29,802 nucleotides of DNA from CAXSEF01 sp964236535 (GTDB lineage Bacteria > Pseudomonadota > Alphaproteobacteria > Acetobacterales > Acetobacteraceae): assembly GCA_964236535.1 (NCBI GenBank), contig CAXSEF010000034.1:1-29802 (forward strand), in the 5' to 3' direction. A model generated the notes under the pieces. It searched no databases, had not been told where the DNA came from, and was given only the letters and a program-made list of their open reading frames with translations. Below, piece by piece: positions 9,947 through 16,942 of this stretch. How positions within the stretch are numbered: the stretch's first letter is position 1; each line of letters starts with the position of its first letter. The position numbers and the translations under genes are program-made.

Positions 9947-11434
9947 TCAGCTCTCCAGCATCCGCCGCATCAGCTCGACGTCCTCGGCGAACCCCGCGTC
10001 CAGCCCCATCAGCTCGGTCACCCGGCTCACCGCATGCATCACCGTGGTGTGGTCGCGGTTGCCGAACTTGCGCCCGATCTCCGGCAGCGACCGGCTGGTC
10101 AGCTGCTTGGCCAGGTACATCGCCACCTGCCGCGGCCGCGCCACCGCCCGCGCCCGCCGCGCCGAGCTCATGTCCGACAGCCGGATGTTGAAATGCTCCG
10201 CCACCCGGCGCTGGATCTCCTCGATCGTCACCCGCCGGTCGTGCGCCTTGAGGATGTCGTGCAGCACCTCCTGGGTGCTCTCCAGCGTCACCGGCCGGCC
10301 GAACAGGTTGGCGTGCGCGATCAGCCGGTTCAGCGACCCCTCCAGCTCGCGCACGTTCGAGGTGATCTTGTGCGCCAGGTACTCCAGCACCTTCGGCGGC
10401 ACCGCCACCCCCGAAGCGCCCGCCTTGCTCTCCAGGATCGAGATGCGCAGCTCGAACGTCGTTGCGTGTATGTCCGCAACCATTCCACACCCCAAACGTG
10501 TGCGCAGCCGGTCCTCCAGACCCGACAGGTCGGACGGGCTCTTGTCCGCCGACACCACGATCTGCTTGCCCGCATCCACCAGCGCATTGAAGGTGTGGAA
10601 GAACTCCTCCTGCGTGTTGTCCTTGCCGATCAGGAACTGCAGGTCGTCGATCATCAGCACGTCGACCGAGCGCAGTTCCTCCTTGAACTCCATGGTGGAC
10701 TGGCTGCGGATCGCCGCGATGAAGCGGTACATGAACTTCTCGGCCGACATGTAGGCCACCGACGGCATCGGCCGCCCGCCGCGATCCACCCCCGGCCGGC
10801 CCAGCTCGATCCCGATCGCGTGCATCAGGTGCGTCTTGCCCAGCCCCACGCCGCCATACAGGAACAGCGGGTTGAACCCCTGGCTGGCCGGACGTTCCGC
10901 GACCCGCCGCGCGCAGGCGTGGGCGAACTCGTTCGGCTTGCCCACCACGAAGCTCTCGAAGCTGAAACGCTGGTCGAGCGACGCCTCCGCCCGCTCCGCC
11001 ACCACACCCGCATCGACCAGCCCCGCCCTCGGCACAGCCCCCGCGACCAGCGCCGCAGCACCCGCTCCGTCGCCCGCCCCCGACGCGGCAACCAACCCCG
11101 ACGGCAGCGCCCCGCCCGTCCCCGCGACGGCGCCTGGCCCGATCCCCGCCGCCGAGCCGACCCGCACGTCCACCCGGCGGATGCGCCGGTTCTCCTGCTG
11201 CCACAGCGCCGAGAGCTTGTCCGCGTAGTGGCTGCGCACCCAGTCGCGCAGGAACCGGGTGGGCAGGTGGACCGTGACCTCGTCGCCGTCGACGCCCGCC
11301 AGCGTCATCTGCCGCAGCCAGGTGCGGTACTCGACGTCGCCCACCTCGCTCTGCAGCCGGGAACGCACACGGGTCCAGCATTCGCCGAGTTCGGGCAGCG
11401 TCGCACGGTCCGGGGCGGTGGGGTCCTGATCCAT
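9947..11434 (-). CDS. dnaA: Chromosomal replication initiator protein DnaA
   Basis: A 495-residue AAA+ protein that binds DnaA boxes and opens the origin. Domain I covers about residues 10-90 (CWTRVRSRLQSEVGDVEYRTWLR shortened here to WTRVRSRLQSEVG and EYRTWLR). A Gly/Ala-rich linker covers about 95-150. The AAA+ domain has Walker A GGVGLGKTH (194-202) and Walker B VLMIDDLQFL (259-268). The C-terminal DNA-binding domain has the signature RDHTTVMHAVSRV. The start is the ATG at 11434, since domain I begins just after it. The frame is open up to 11674 but the upstream residues look non-coding. GGGGA lies ten bases before the ATG. It is first of the dnaA-dnaN-recF-gyrB run and follows rpsT. Confidence 0.97.
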   Translation of the reverse strand: MDQDPTAPDRATLPELGECWTRVRSRLQSEVGDVEYRTWLRQMTLAGVDGDEVTVHLPTRFLRDWVRSHYADKLSALWQQENRRIRRVDVRVGSAAGIGPGAVAGTGGALPSGLVAASGAGDGAGAAALVAGAVPRAGLVDAGVVAERAEASLDQRFSFESFVVGKPNEFAHACARRVAERPASQGFNPLFLYGGVGLGKTHLMHAIGIELGRPGVDRGGRPMPSVAYMSAEKFMYRFIAAIRSQSTMEFKEELRSVDVLMIDDLQFLIGKDNTQEEFFHTFNALVDAGKQIVVSADKSPSDLSGLEDRLRTRLGCGMVADIHATTFELRISILESKAGASGVAVPPKVLEYLAHKITSNVRELEGSLNRLIAHANLFGRPVTLESTQEVLHDILKAHDRRVTIEEIQRRVAEHFNIRLSDMSSARRARAVARPRQVAMYLAKQLTSRSLPEIGRKFGNRDHTTVMHAVSRVTELMGLDAGFAEDVELMRRMLES

Positions 11435-11521
11435 GCGGCCGTCATCCCCGAACAGCCCCGGCGCCCGCTGGCACGGACGACGCGCACGTCCTCCGCAGCC
11501 ACGTCGTCGGGGACACGCCAA

Positions 11522-11542
11522 CCGGAGCGTGAAACGCTTCGG
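11522..11542. promoter_or_regulatory. 9-bp inverted repeat in the dnaA leader
   Basis: CCGGAGCGT-GAA-ACGCTTCGG pairs along nine positions (one as G-T) around a 3-base loop, about 90 bases upstream of the dnaA start. It may be a regulatory site or a 5'-leader hairpin controlling dnaA. Confidence 0.4.
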
Positions 11543-11673
11543 ACACAGATCAGGAACAAGCAGAGATCGCGTCATCCGATCGCCGCGGCAGAACGTCCCA
11601 AGTAAGTGCGGAACAATCCATAAGTCAGTGCCGCATCGGACGCAATCCGAATCTAACAGATACGAAACGCCCA
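11543..11673. other. dnaA upstream region, AT-richer than its surroundings
   Basis: This stretch, with the neighbouring bases to 11799, is clearly richer in A and T than the rest of the window and probably holds the dnaA promoter. No strict DnaA box (TTATNCACA) is present; TTATTCAGA at 11726-11734 matches 8 of 9 positions but is alone. I cannot call an origin from this. Confidence 0.4.
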
Positions 11674-11720
11674 AATAACAAAACGCCCGACCGAGGATAA
11701 AACTCCCCAGGCCGAGCGTT
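11674..11720 (-). terminator. Intrinsic terminator of rpsT
   Basis: On the minus strand, AACGCTCGGCC (11710-11720) pairs with GGTCGGGCGTT (11682-11692) over all 11 positions, two as G-U, around a 17-base loop. The stem is followed by TTTGTTATTT. It lies 80 bases after the rpsT stop and before dnaA, so it probably ends the rpsT transcript and separates it from dnaA. Confidence 0.8.
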
Positions 11721-11799
11721 CAGGATTATTCAGATTAACGTCAAAACTGTCAGATGATATTAAAGCGAAACGCTGGCGGGCGGTCAACCCGCCTGCCCG

Positions 11800-12069
11800 T
11801 CAAACCTGGACGAGCGACTTTACCCGTGCCGAAAGCCGCGACATCTTGCGCGCCACCGTGTTGCGATGGATCACGCCCTTGCCCGCCGCGCGCTGCATCT
11901 CCGGCTGTGCCGCCTGCAACGCCGCCGCCGCCGCCGCCTTGTCGCCGCCGGCGATCGCCTGCTCGACCTTTTTCACGAAGGTGCGCATGCGCGACTTGCG
12001 TGCAGCGTTGCGCTCGGTCCGCACCACGGTCTGCCGGTTGCGCTTCTTGGCGGAGGCGGTGTTGGCCAT
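11800..12069 (-). CDS. rpsT: 30S ribosomal protein S20
   Basis: An 89-residue basic protein starting MANTASAKKRNRQ, the usual S20 opening, with RMRTFVKKVEQAI and the C-terminal part KGVIHRNTVARKMSRLSARV that binds 16S rRNA. The length is normal. It is monocistronic by appearance: a good sigma-70-like promoter lies upstream (12139-12167) and an intrinsic terminator downstream (11674-11720). S20 genes next to dnaA are common in alphaproteobacteria. Confidence 0.97.
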   Translation of the reverse strand: MANTASAKKRNRQTVVRTERNAARKSRMRTFVKKVEQAIAGGDKAAAAAALQAAQPEMQRAAGKGVIHRNTVARKMSRLSARVKSLVQV

Positions 12070-12138
12070 GAACCAGTCTCTCGGAATGCTGTGTCGCAGC
12101 CGGCGCGGACAACCGCCGGCCCCGTTGCGGAAGCCGCG

Positions 12139-12167
12139 GTTCTAGGCACCGACCCCGGCCAAGTCAA
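12139..12167 (-). promoter_or_regulatory. Promoter of rpsT
   Basis: On the minus strand, TTGACT (12162-12167) and TAGAAC (12139-12144) are spaced by exactly 17 bases, matching 5 of 6 and 4 of 6 consensus positions. The predicted leader before the rpsT ATG is about 60 nt. The rest of 12070-12369 shows no gene. Confidence 0.65.
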
Positions 12168-12369
12168 GCCGACCACGGGCGGCGAAGCCGCGACGCAAGG
12201 CCGGCGCGCAACCCGATGTCCCGGACGCGAGGACCCGCCGGAAGCCAAGCCCCGACCCGTCCCCCGAAGCCGAACGCCGCAGCGACGTGCCACCGGCCCG
12301 ACCGCAGGATCTGCGCGGACCGATGCCGGCCGGCAAGCCGGGGGTGGCCGGTCCAGCGCCCGGCCTCGC

Positions 12370-13161
12370 CTACGCTCCCGCCGCCCCGCCGCCCCCCGAG
12401 AACGCCGGCGCCCGCTTCTCCAGGAACGCCGCCATCCCCTCGCGCTGGTCCGGCGTGCCGAACAGCGACAGGAACAGCGCGCGCTCGTAGCGCACCCCCT
12501 CGGCCAGCCCGGTCTCGAACGCCGCATTGACCGCCCGCTTGGCGAGCGCCGCCGCCACCGGCGACATCGACGCGATCCGCTCCGCCACCGCCACCGCCTC
12601 CTGGAGCAGCGACGCCGCCGGCACCACCCGCGAAATCAGGCCCAGGCGCTCCGCCTCCGCCGCCTCCATCATTCGCCCGGTCAGCACCAGGTCCATCGCC
12701 TTCGCCTTGCCCACCGCGCGCGCCAGACGCTGCGTCCCGCCCGCCCCCGGCAGGATGCCCAGCGTGATCTCCGGCTGTCCGAATCGCGCCGTGTCCGCCG
12801 CCACGATCAGATCGCACATCATCGCGAGCTCGCAGCCGCCGCCCAGCGCGAATCCGGCCACCGCGGCCACCACGGGCTTGCTCACCCGCGTCACCACCTC
12901 CCAGCGCTGCCCGATGAAATCGTCGAGCGCCGTCGCGGGAAACTGCCGGTCCCGCATCTCGCGCACGTCCGCGCCCGCGGCGAAAGCCTGCTCCGACCCG
13001 CTCAGCACAATGGCGCCCACCGCCGGATCGGCGTCGAACGCGATCAGCCGCTCGCCCAGCTCCTGCATCATCGCGTCGCACAGCGCGTTCAGCGCCTCCG
13101 GCCGGTCGAGCCGGATCAGCCCGACCCGACCCCGTGTCTCCGCGACAATCATCTGCTCCAT
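12370..13161 (-). CDS. Enoyl-CoA hydratase (crotonase family)
   Basis: A 263-residue protein that probably hydrates 2-enoyl-CoA in fatty acid or amino acid breakdown. Crotonase features are in order: GLIRLDRPEALNAL near the start; AFAAGADVREM, contributing an oxyanion-hole backbone; GFALGGGCELAMMCDLIVAA, with the first catalytic Glu in GCELA; and PEITLGILPGAGGTQRL, with the second Glu in PEI. Both acids are present, so true hydratase activity (ECH1 type) is likely. The start is uncertain: ATG at 13161 (MEQMIV) or 13167; a longer frame to 13209 looks non-coding. No beta-oxidation partners lie nearby. The C-terminus is Gly/Ala-rich. Confidence 0.9.
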   Translation of the reverse strand: MEQMIVAETRGRVGLIRLDRPEALNALCDAMMQELGERLIAFDADPAVGAIVLSGSEQAFAAGADVREMRDRQFPATALDDFIGQRWEVVTRVSKPVVAAVAGFALGGGCELAMMCDLIVAADTARFGQPEITLGILPGAGGTQRLARAVGKAKAMDLVLTGRMMEAAEAERLGLISRVVPAASLLQEAVAVAERIASMSPVAAALAKRAVNAAFETGLAEGVRYERALFLSLFGTPDQREGMAAFLEKRAPAFSGGGGAAGA

Positions 13162-13250
13162 GCACATCCCACCCCCGCAGCGACGCCAGGGCAACACCGC
13201 CGAAAGCATAACGTGCGCGGGAGCCCGGGGATTGGCGGACGCGTCAGGCA

Positions 13251-13430
13251 GGCAAGGCCGGGCTTTCCCTCCGCCCGCATTCCAGCGGCCCAGGCGGGCC
13301 GCCGGAACCTTGCGCGGGCTACCCCAGACCTACCAGAGGCCAGCGGCCTTTGGAAACCCTTGCTTCAAGCATGGGGATTCTCAAGGCTCGGCCTTGAGCG
13401 GAGTCCAGAGGCAGCGCCTCCGGCCTTGCT
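13251..13430. repeat. Palindromic intergenic element, copy 4 (long type)
   Basis: A 180-bp element from GGCAAGGCC to GGCCTTGCT. It has the extra hairpin TTCCAGCGGCC/GGCCGCCGGAA (13280-13307), then an inner CCTTTGGAAACCC segment and the right-hand unit with TCAAGGC/GCCTTGA arms. It lies between the crotonase gene and the PAP2 gene and is nearly the same length as copy 10. Confidence 0.85.
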
Positions 13431-13447
13431 CGCTTCCTGCCCAGGCA

Positions 13448-14065
13448 TCACCAGTCGCAGGCCGGCGACAGCCACCGCCGCGCCACCTGCGCGATCATCG
13501 GCTCGGCCGCCAGCCGGTGCCCGTGCAGCGACAGCACCAGCACGCAGGCGGCGAGGCTCCACGGCCAGATCCGCCCCGCATCGCCCGCCGCCGCGACGCG
13601 CGGCGCCGGCCAGCCCGAACGCCAGGCCAGCAGCGCGCCGCCCGCCGCCGCCACCGCGCAGCCCACCGCGACGTCGGACGGGCTATGCACGCCCAGGCGC
13701 ACCCGGCTGACCGCGATCACCGACGCCATCGCCAGCGCCAGCAGCGCCGACAGCCAGGGCCCGCGCCGCCACCACATCGCCAGCAGCCCGCCATAGACGA
13801 TCCCGCCCGCCGCGCTGTGCCCGCTCGGGCTGCGCAGCCCGACCCCGAACAGCCCGACGCGGCCCGGCACCCGCGTCGCGCAGGCGCCCACGCCCAGCTT
13901 GAGCACCAGCAGCGCCAGCAGCACGCCGCCCACCGCAACGACCCAGGCGCGCGCCTCCTGCCGCCGCCCGCGCTGCCACAGCGCCGTCCCCACCAGCAGC
14001 GCCAGCGGCAGCAGCAGCGCCTGGTCCGCGAAGTCGCTGACCAGCTGCGCCTGCGCGTGATCCAT
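13448..14065 (-). CDS. PAP2-family membrane phosphatase
   Basis: A 205-residue membrane protein of the phosphatidic acid phosphatase type 2 family. The second motif is RSPSGHSAAGG (PSGH with the catalytic His), and the third is SRVRLGVHSPSD, where the His is the nucleophile and the Asp assists. The first motif is only loosely kept (KLGVGACATRVP). About five or six membrane helices are visible (PLALLVGTALW, VVAVGGVLLALLVL, GIVYGGLLAMWW, LLALAMASVIAV, VAVGCAVAAAGGALLAW). It probably dephosphorylates a lipid phosphate, such as undecaprenyl diphosphate or phosphatidate, on the periplasmic side. The substrate is not certain. The start is the ATG at 14065. Confidence 0.85.
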   Translation of the reverse strand: MDHAQAQLVSDFADQALLLPLALLVGTALWQRGRRQEARAWVVAVGGVLLALLVLKLGVGACATRVPGRVGLFGVGLRSPSGHSAAGGIVYGGLLAMWWRRGPWLSALLALAMASVIAVSRVRLGVHSPSDVAVGCAVAAAGGALLAWRSGWPAPRVAAAGDAGRIWPWSLAACVLVLSLHGHRLAAEPMIAQVARRWLSPACDW

Positions 14066-14089
14066 CAGCCGGCGGCCCCGACGGCTCGC

Positions 14090-14150
14090 CCCGCCAGCAC
14101 CGACCCCGCCAGCACCGGACCCGCCGGCACCGGGCCCGCCGGCCGGGCCA
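14090..14150. repeat. Degenerate 15-16-bp tandem repeats before assembly gap 2
   Basis: Units of the type CCCGCCAGCACCGA, CCCGCCAGCACCGGA, CCCGCCGGCACCGGG follow one another upstream of the PAP2 start, next to the scaffold gap. Non-coding, as far as I can see. Confidence 0.7.
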
Positions 14151-14344
14151 CGTCCACCCCTGTCACCTGCGTCACCTCGGCCCCGTCATNNNNNNNNNNN
14201 NNNNNNNNNNNNNNNNNNNNNNNNNNNNNNNNNNNNNNNNNNNNNNNNNNNNNNNNNNNNNNNNNNNNNNNNNNNNNNNNNNNNNNNNNCCCGCCGGCCG
14301 GGCCACGTCCACCCCTGTCACCTGCGTCACCTCGGCCCCGTCAT
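14135..14344. other. Assembly gap 2: 100 N flanked by a 55-bp duplicate
   Basis: N fills 14190-14289. The 55 bases ending at 14189 recur exactly at 14290-14344, as at gaps 1 and 3. Probably one copy and no real gap. The flanks lie in the intergenic stretch between the PAP2 gene and the tRNA. Confidence 0.9.
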
Positions 14345-14544
14345 CATGCGCGGCGCAGCATCGGCCCGATTGGTGAACATCCGCCGAACGTCGCGCCGCC
14401 GACACACATCGCCAGCCAGCAACCCACCGGACCGGCGCATCGCGCGCCCTCCTGCCCGGCCTGCTGCAGCGCATCGGCATACGCCTCTTCGGATTTGTAC
14501 GGAGCCGCCGCGGGCCGGAGCCGTCCGCCAATGCCGCGCACCAT
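14344..14544 (-). CDS. Possible small protein downstream of tRNA-Arg
   Basis: A 66-residue frame starting MVRGIGGRLRP, with a plausible protein-like middle (PYKSEEAYADALQQAGQEG) and a Cys-rich C-terminal part (CAGPVGCWLAMCVGG). It is the only frame in the 14345-14574 stretch that looks coding, and it is less GC-biased than its surroundings. There is no clear ribosome-binding site and I do not recognise it. It may be a real orphan or a remnant of a longer gene broken at the nearby scaffold join. Confidence 0.3.
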   Translation of the reverse strand: MVRGIGGRLRPAAAPYKSEEAYADALQQAGQEGARCAGPVGCWLAMCVGGATFGGCSPIGPMLRRA

Positions 14545-14574
14545 GCGGCCGGACGGCAGGGCAGGGGAGCAGGC

Positions 14575-14651
14575 TGGCGCGCCCGGAAAGACTCGAACTT
14601 CCAACCCCCAGATTCGTAGTCTGGTGCTCTATCCAATTGAGCTACGGGCGC
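14575..14651 (-). tRNA. tRNA-Arg (anticodon ACG)
   Basis: On the minus strand the gene begins GCGCCCGTAGCTCAATTGG. The acceptor arm GCGCCCG pairs with CGGGCGC; the D arm is GCTC/GAGC; the anticodon arm is CCAGA-CTACGAA-TCTGG with anticodon ACG; the T arm contains TTCGAGT. The discriminator is G and the CCA end is encoded (14575-14577). The first A is normally edited to inosine to read CGN codons. Confidence 0.95.
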
Positions 14652-14776
14652 CGCGGCCGGCGGTGTAGCGGAGCCCCGGCGCAGCCGCAAGCCGGGATCG
14701 CCAACCCCCGCCGCACCACGCCCGCCCGATCCCGCCGCGCCCACCCCGCGAAGCCTGGCCGCGAACACCCTGCGGG

Positions 14777-14852
14777 GTCAGCTGGCGCGTCTTTCCGCGC
14801 ACCGGAGCCGTGCGCCGCGGGGCCGTGAGCCCCGGCGCGGAACAGCGCGTCG
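14777..14852. repeat. Second intergenic repeat family, copy B
   Basis: A 76-bp segment from GTCAGCTGGCG to CAGCGCGTC, just downstream of leuB's stop. It aligns with 8501-8580 beyond dnaN. Both copies lie beyond the 3' end of a minus-strand gene in the same orientation. Confidence 0.6.
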
Positions 14853-14887
14853 GCCGGCCGGCAGGGCGAAGGCCCCCGCCCGGGCGC

Positions 14888-16000
14888 TCAGGCCGCGTGC
14901 TTCTCCAGCTCGCGCAGCACCGACTCGCCCATCACGCTGCTGCCCACCCGCGCCGTCCCCGGCGAATGGATGTCCGCGGTGCGCAGGCCGTTCGCCAGCA
15001 CCCGCCCCACCGCGCCCTCGATCAGCGCCGCGTCCGCCTCCATCGCGAACGAGTGGCGCAGCAGCATCGCGAAGCTCAGGATCTGCGCCAGCGGGTTCGC
15101 CACCCCCTTGCCGGCGATGTCCGGCGCGCTGCCGTGGATCGGCTCGTACAACGCGTGCCGGCGCCCGTCCGCCCCCACCACCCCGAGCGTCGCCGAAGGC
15201 AGCATGCCCAGCGACCCGGTGCACATCGCCGCCAGGTCGGACAGCAGGTCGCCGAACAGGTTGCCGGTCACGATCACGTCGAACTGCAGCGGGTTGCGCA
15301 CCATCTGCATCGCGCAGTTGTCGGCATACATGTGCGACAGCGCCACGTCGGCATAGTCCCGCTCGCCCAGCGCCTGCACCGTCTGGCGCCACAGCAGCCC
15401 GCTCTCCATCACGTTGGCCTTGTCGACGCTCACCACCCGCCGCTTGCGCGCGCGCGCAAGCTCGAACGCCACCCGCGCCACCCGCTCGATCTCCACGGTG
15501 TCGTAGCTCTCGGTGTTGAACCCGCGCCGGCGCCCGTCCGGCAGCGTCTCCACCCCGCGAGGCTCGCCGAAATAGATCCCCCCCGTGCTCTCGCGCACGA
15601 TCATCATGTCGAGCCCGCGCACCACCTCCGGCTTGAGCGTGCTCGCCCCCACCAGCGGATCGAGCACCACCGCCGGCCGCAGGTTCGCGAACAGCCCCAG
15701 CTCCGAGCGCAGCCGCAGGATCGCGATCTCCGGCCGGCTGTCGAAACCCAGGCGGTCCCACTTCGGCCCGCCCACCGCGCCGAACAGGATCGCGTCCGCC
15801 TGCTTCGCCGCCGCCAGCGTCTCCTCGGTGATCGCCACCCCGTGCGCGTCGATCGACGCACCCCCCACCAGCGCCTCGGTGATGTCGAACCGCACGCCGC
15901 GCGCCCGCGCCATCCAGTCCACCACGCGCTTGACCTCGCGCATCACCTCGGGGCCGATGCCGTCGCCGGGCAGCACGAGCAGGCTCTTGTTGACGGCCAT
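14888..16000 (-). CDS. leuB: 3-isopropylmalate dehydrogenase
   Basis: A 370-residue cytoplasmic enzyme that oxidatively decarboxylates 3-isopropylmalate with NAD+, the third step of leucine synthesis. It shows LLVLPGDGIGPEVM at the start, FGAVGGPKWD, the substrate-binding RLRSELGLFANLRP and RESTGGIYFG, the metal-binding VTGNLFGDLLSDLAA, and the NAD-binding EPIHGSAPDIAGKGVANP. The length is normal. Two close ATGs exist; I chose 16000 (MAVNKS) because GGGGA lies eight bases before it, whereas 16006 would be too close. It follows leuD on the same strand after a 318-bp gap filled by palindromic elements. Confidence 0.97.
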   Translation of the reverse strand: MAVNKSLLVLPGDGIGPEVMREVKRVVDWMARARGVRFDITEALVGGASIDAHGVAITEETLAAAKQADAILFGAVGGPKWDRLGFDSRPEIAILRLRSELGLFANLRPAVVLDPLVGASTLKPEVVRGLDMMIVRESTGGIYFGEPRGVETLPDGRRRGFNTESYDTVEIERVARVAFELARARKRRVVSVDKANVMESGLLWRQTVQALGERDYADVALSHMYADNCAMQMVRNPLQFDVIVTGNLFGDLLSDLAAMCTGSLGMLPSATLGVVGADGRRHALYEPIHGSAPDIAGKGVANPLAQILSFAMLLRHSFAMEADAALIEGAVGRVLANGLRTADIHSPGTARVGSSVMGESVLRELEKHAA

Positions 16001-16061
16001 CAGCATGGTCCCCGGCTGCAGATCATGCGAGGCTTGTAACAATCCACAGCTTCGGTAGGCA

Positions 16062-16187
16062 AGCAAGGCTGGGCTCTGCCCAGACCCGCCAAAGGCCTGA
16101 GGCCTTTGGAAACCCGTTTGTCAGGAAAAGGAATTCCACAGGATAGGCCAATGGCTGTATCCAGAGGCAGAGCCTCTGGCCTTAGCT
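16062..16187. repeat. Palindromic intergenic element, copy 5a (full, head to head)
   Basis: The left end AGCAAGGCT is followed by CTGGGC-TCT-GCCCAG (16069-16083), linker ACCCGC, and arms CCAAAGGCCT/AGGCCTTTGG around one base (16089-16109). The right unit ends in the near-perfect hairpin at 16161-16179 and GGCCTTAGCT. It lies just upstream of leuB, in the leuD-leuB gap. Confidence 0.85.
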
Positions 16188-16260
16188 TGTCTAGCCGATC
16201 ATCCTCAAGACCTGTGGGATCGGACCCATCGGCACCCGACCCCCGGCCGGTGCCCCGACA

Positions 16261-16320
16261 TGTGCGGGTCTGGGGGCTCAGCCCCCAGCGGGATCAAAGG
16301 GCAGAGCCCTTTGCCTGGCT
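16261..16320. repeat. Palindromic intergenic element, copy 5b (single unit at the leuD stop)
   Basis: On the minus strand, leuD's TAG is followed at once by CCAGGCAAAGGGC. The first hairpin is CAAAGGGC-AGA-GCCCTTTG (16295-16313, plus-strand reading), the second CTGGGGGCT/AGCCCCCAG (16270-16288), then GACCCGCACATG. Confidence 0.85.
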
Positions 16321-16942
16321 AGACCCGGGATATCCCCGGCAGCCAGGGCTGCAGCACCGCGCGCTCCGCCTCGAACCGCTTGATCTCCGCCCCGCGCCGC
16401 ATCGTCTCGCCGATGTCGTCGAGCCCCAGCAGCAGCCGTCCCTTGCGGAACGCGTCCACCTCGAACGCGATCGCCTCGCCGTTCGGCCGCACCACCACCT
16501 GGCGCTCCAGGTCCACGCTGATCCGGGCGTTCGCCCCCACCTCCGCATCGGCGATCAGCGCGTCGCACACCGGCCGCGGCAGCCTGACCGGCAGGATGCC
16601 GTTCTTGAAGCAGTTGTCGTGGAAGATGTCGGCGAAGTCCGGCGCGATCACGCAGCGTATGCCGAAATCCAGCAGCGCCCACGGCGCATGCTCGCGCGAC
16701 GAGCCGCAGCCGAAGTTCTCGTGCGTCACCAGGATCTCGGCGTGCCGGTACGGCTCGCGGTTCAGCACGAACCCCGGCCGCTCCGACCCGTCCGGAGCGT
16801 AGCGCAGCGCGTCGAACAGGTTCCGGCCCAGCCCGGTGCGCGCGATCGTCTTGAGGAACCGCGACGGGATGATCTTGTCGGTATCGACGTTGGCCATCGG
16901 CAGCGGCGCCGCGATCCCCGTCAGCGTCGTGAACGGCTGCAT
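16319..16942 (-). CDS. leuD: 3-isopropylmalate dehydratase small subunit
   Basis: A 207-residue swivelling-domain subunit that pairs with LeuC to isomerise 2- to 3-isopropylmalate. It has VDTDKIIPSRFLKTI near residue 20, the conserved ENFGCGSSREHAPWAL near residue 75, and IFHDNCFKNGILPV, all typical of LeuD. The length is normal. Its ATG overlaps the leuC stop by one base (TGATG), so the two subunits are probably made in step. Its TAG lies at the edge of a palindromic element. Confidence 0.97.
   Translation of the reverse strand: MQPFTTLTGIAAPLPMANVDTDKIIPSRFLKTIARTGLGRNLFDALRYAPDGSERPGFVLNREPYRHAEILVTHENFGCGSSREHAPWALLDFGIRCVIAPDFADIFHDNCFKNGILPVRLPRPVCDALIADAEVGANARISVDLERQVVVRPNGEAIAFEVDAFRKGRLLLGLDDIGETMRRGAEIKRFEAERAVLQPWLPGISRV

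Noticed and set aside
11435..11674. N-terminal extension of DnaA by about 80 residues
   Set aside because: The frame is open, but the residues are not DnaA-like and domain I begins right after the ATG at 11434.
11435..11799. Firm call of the chromosomal origin
   Set aside because: No cluster of DnaA boxes is present; only one near-match was found.
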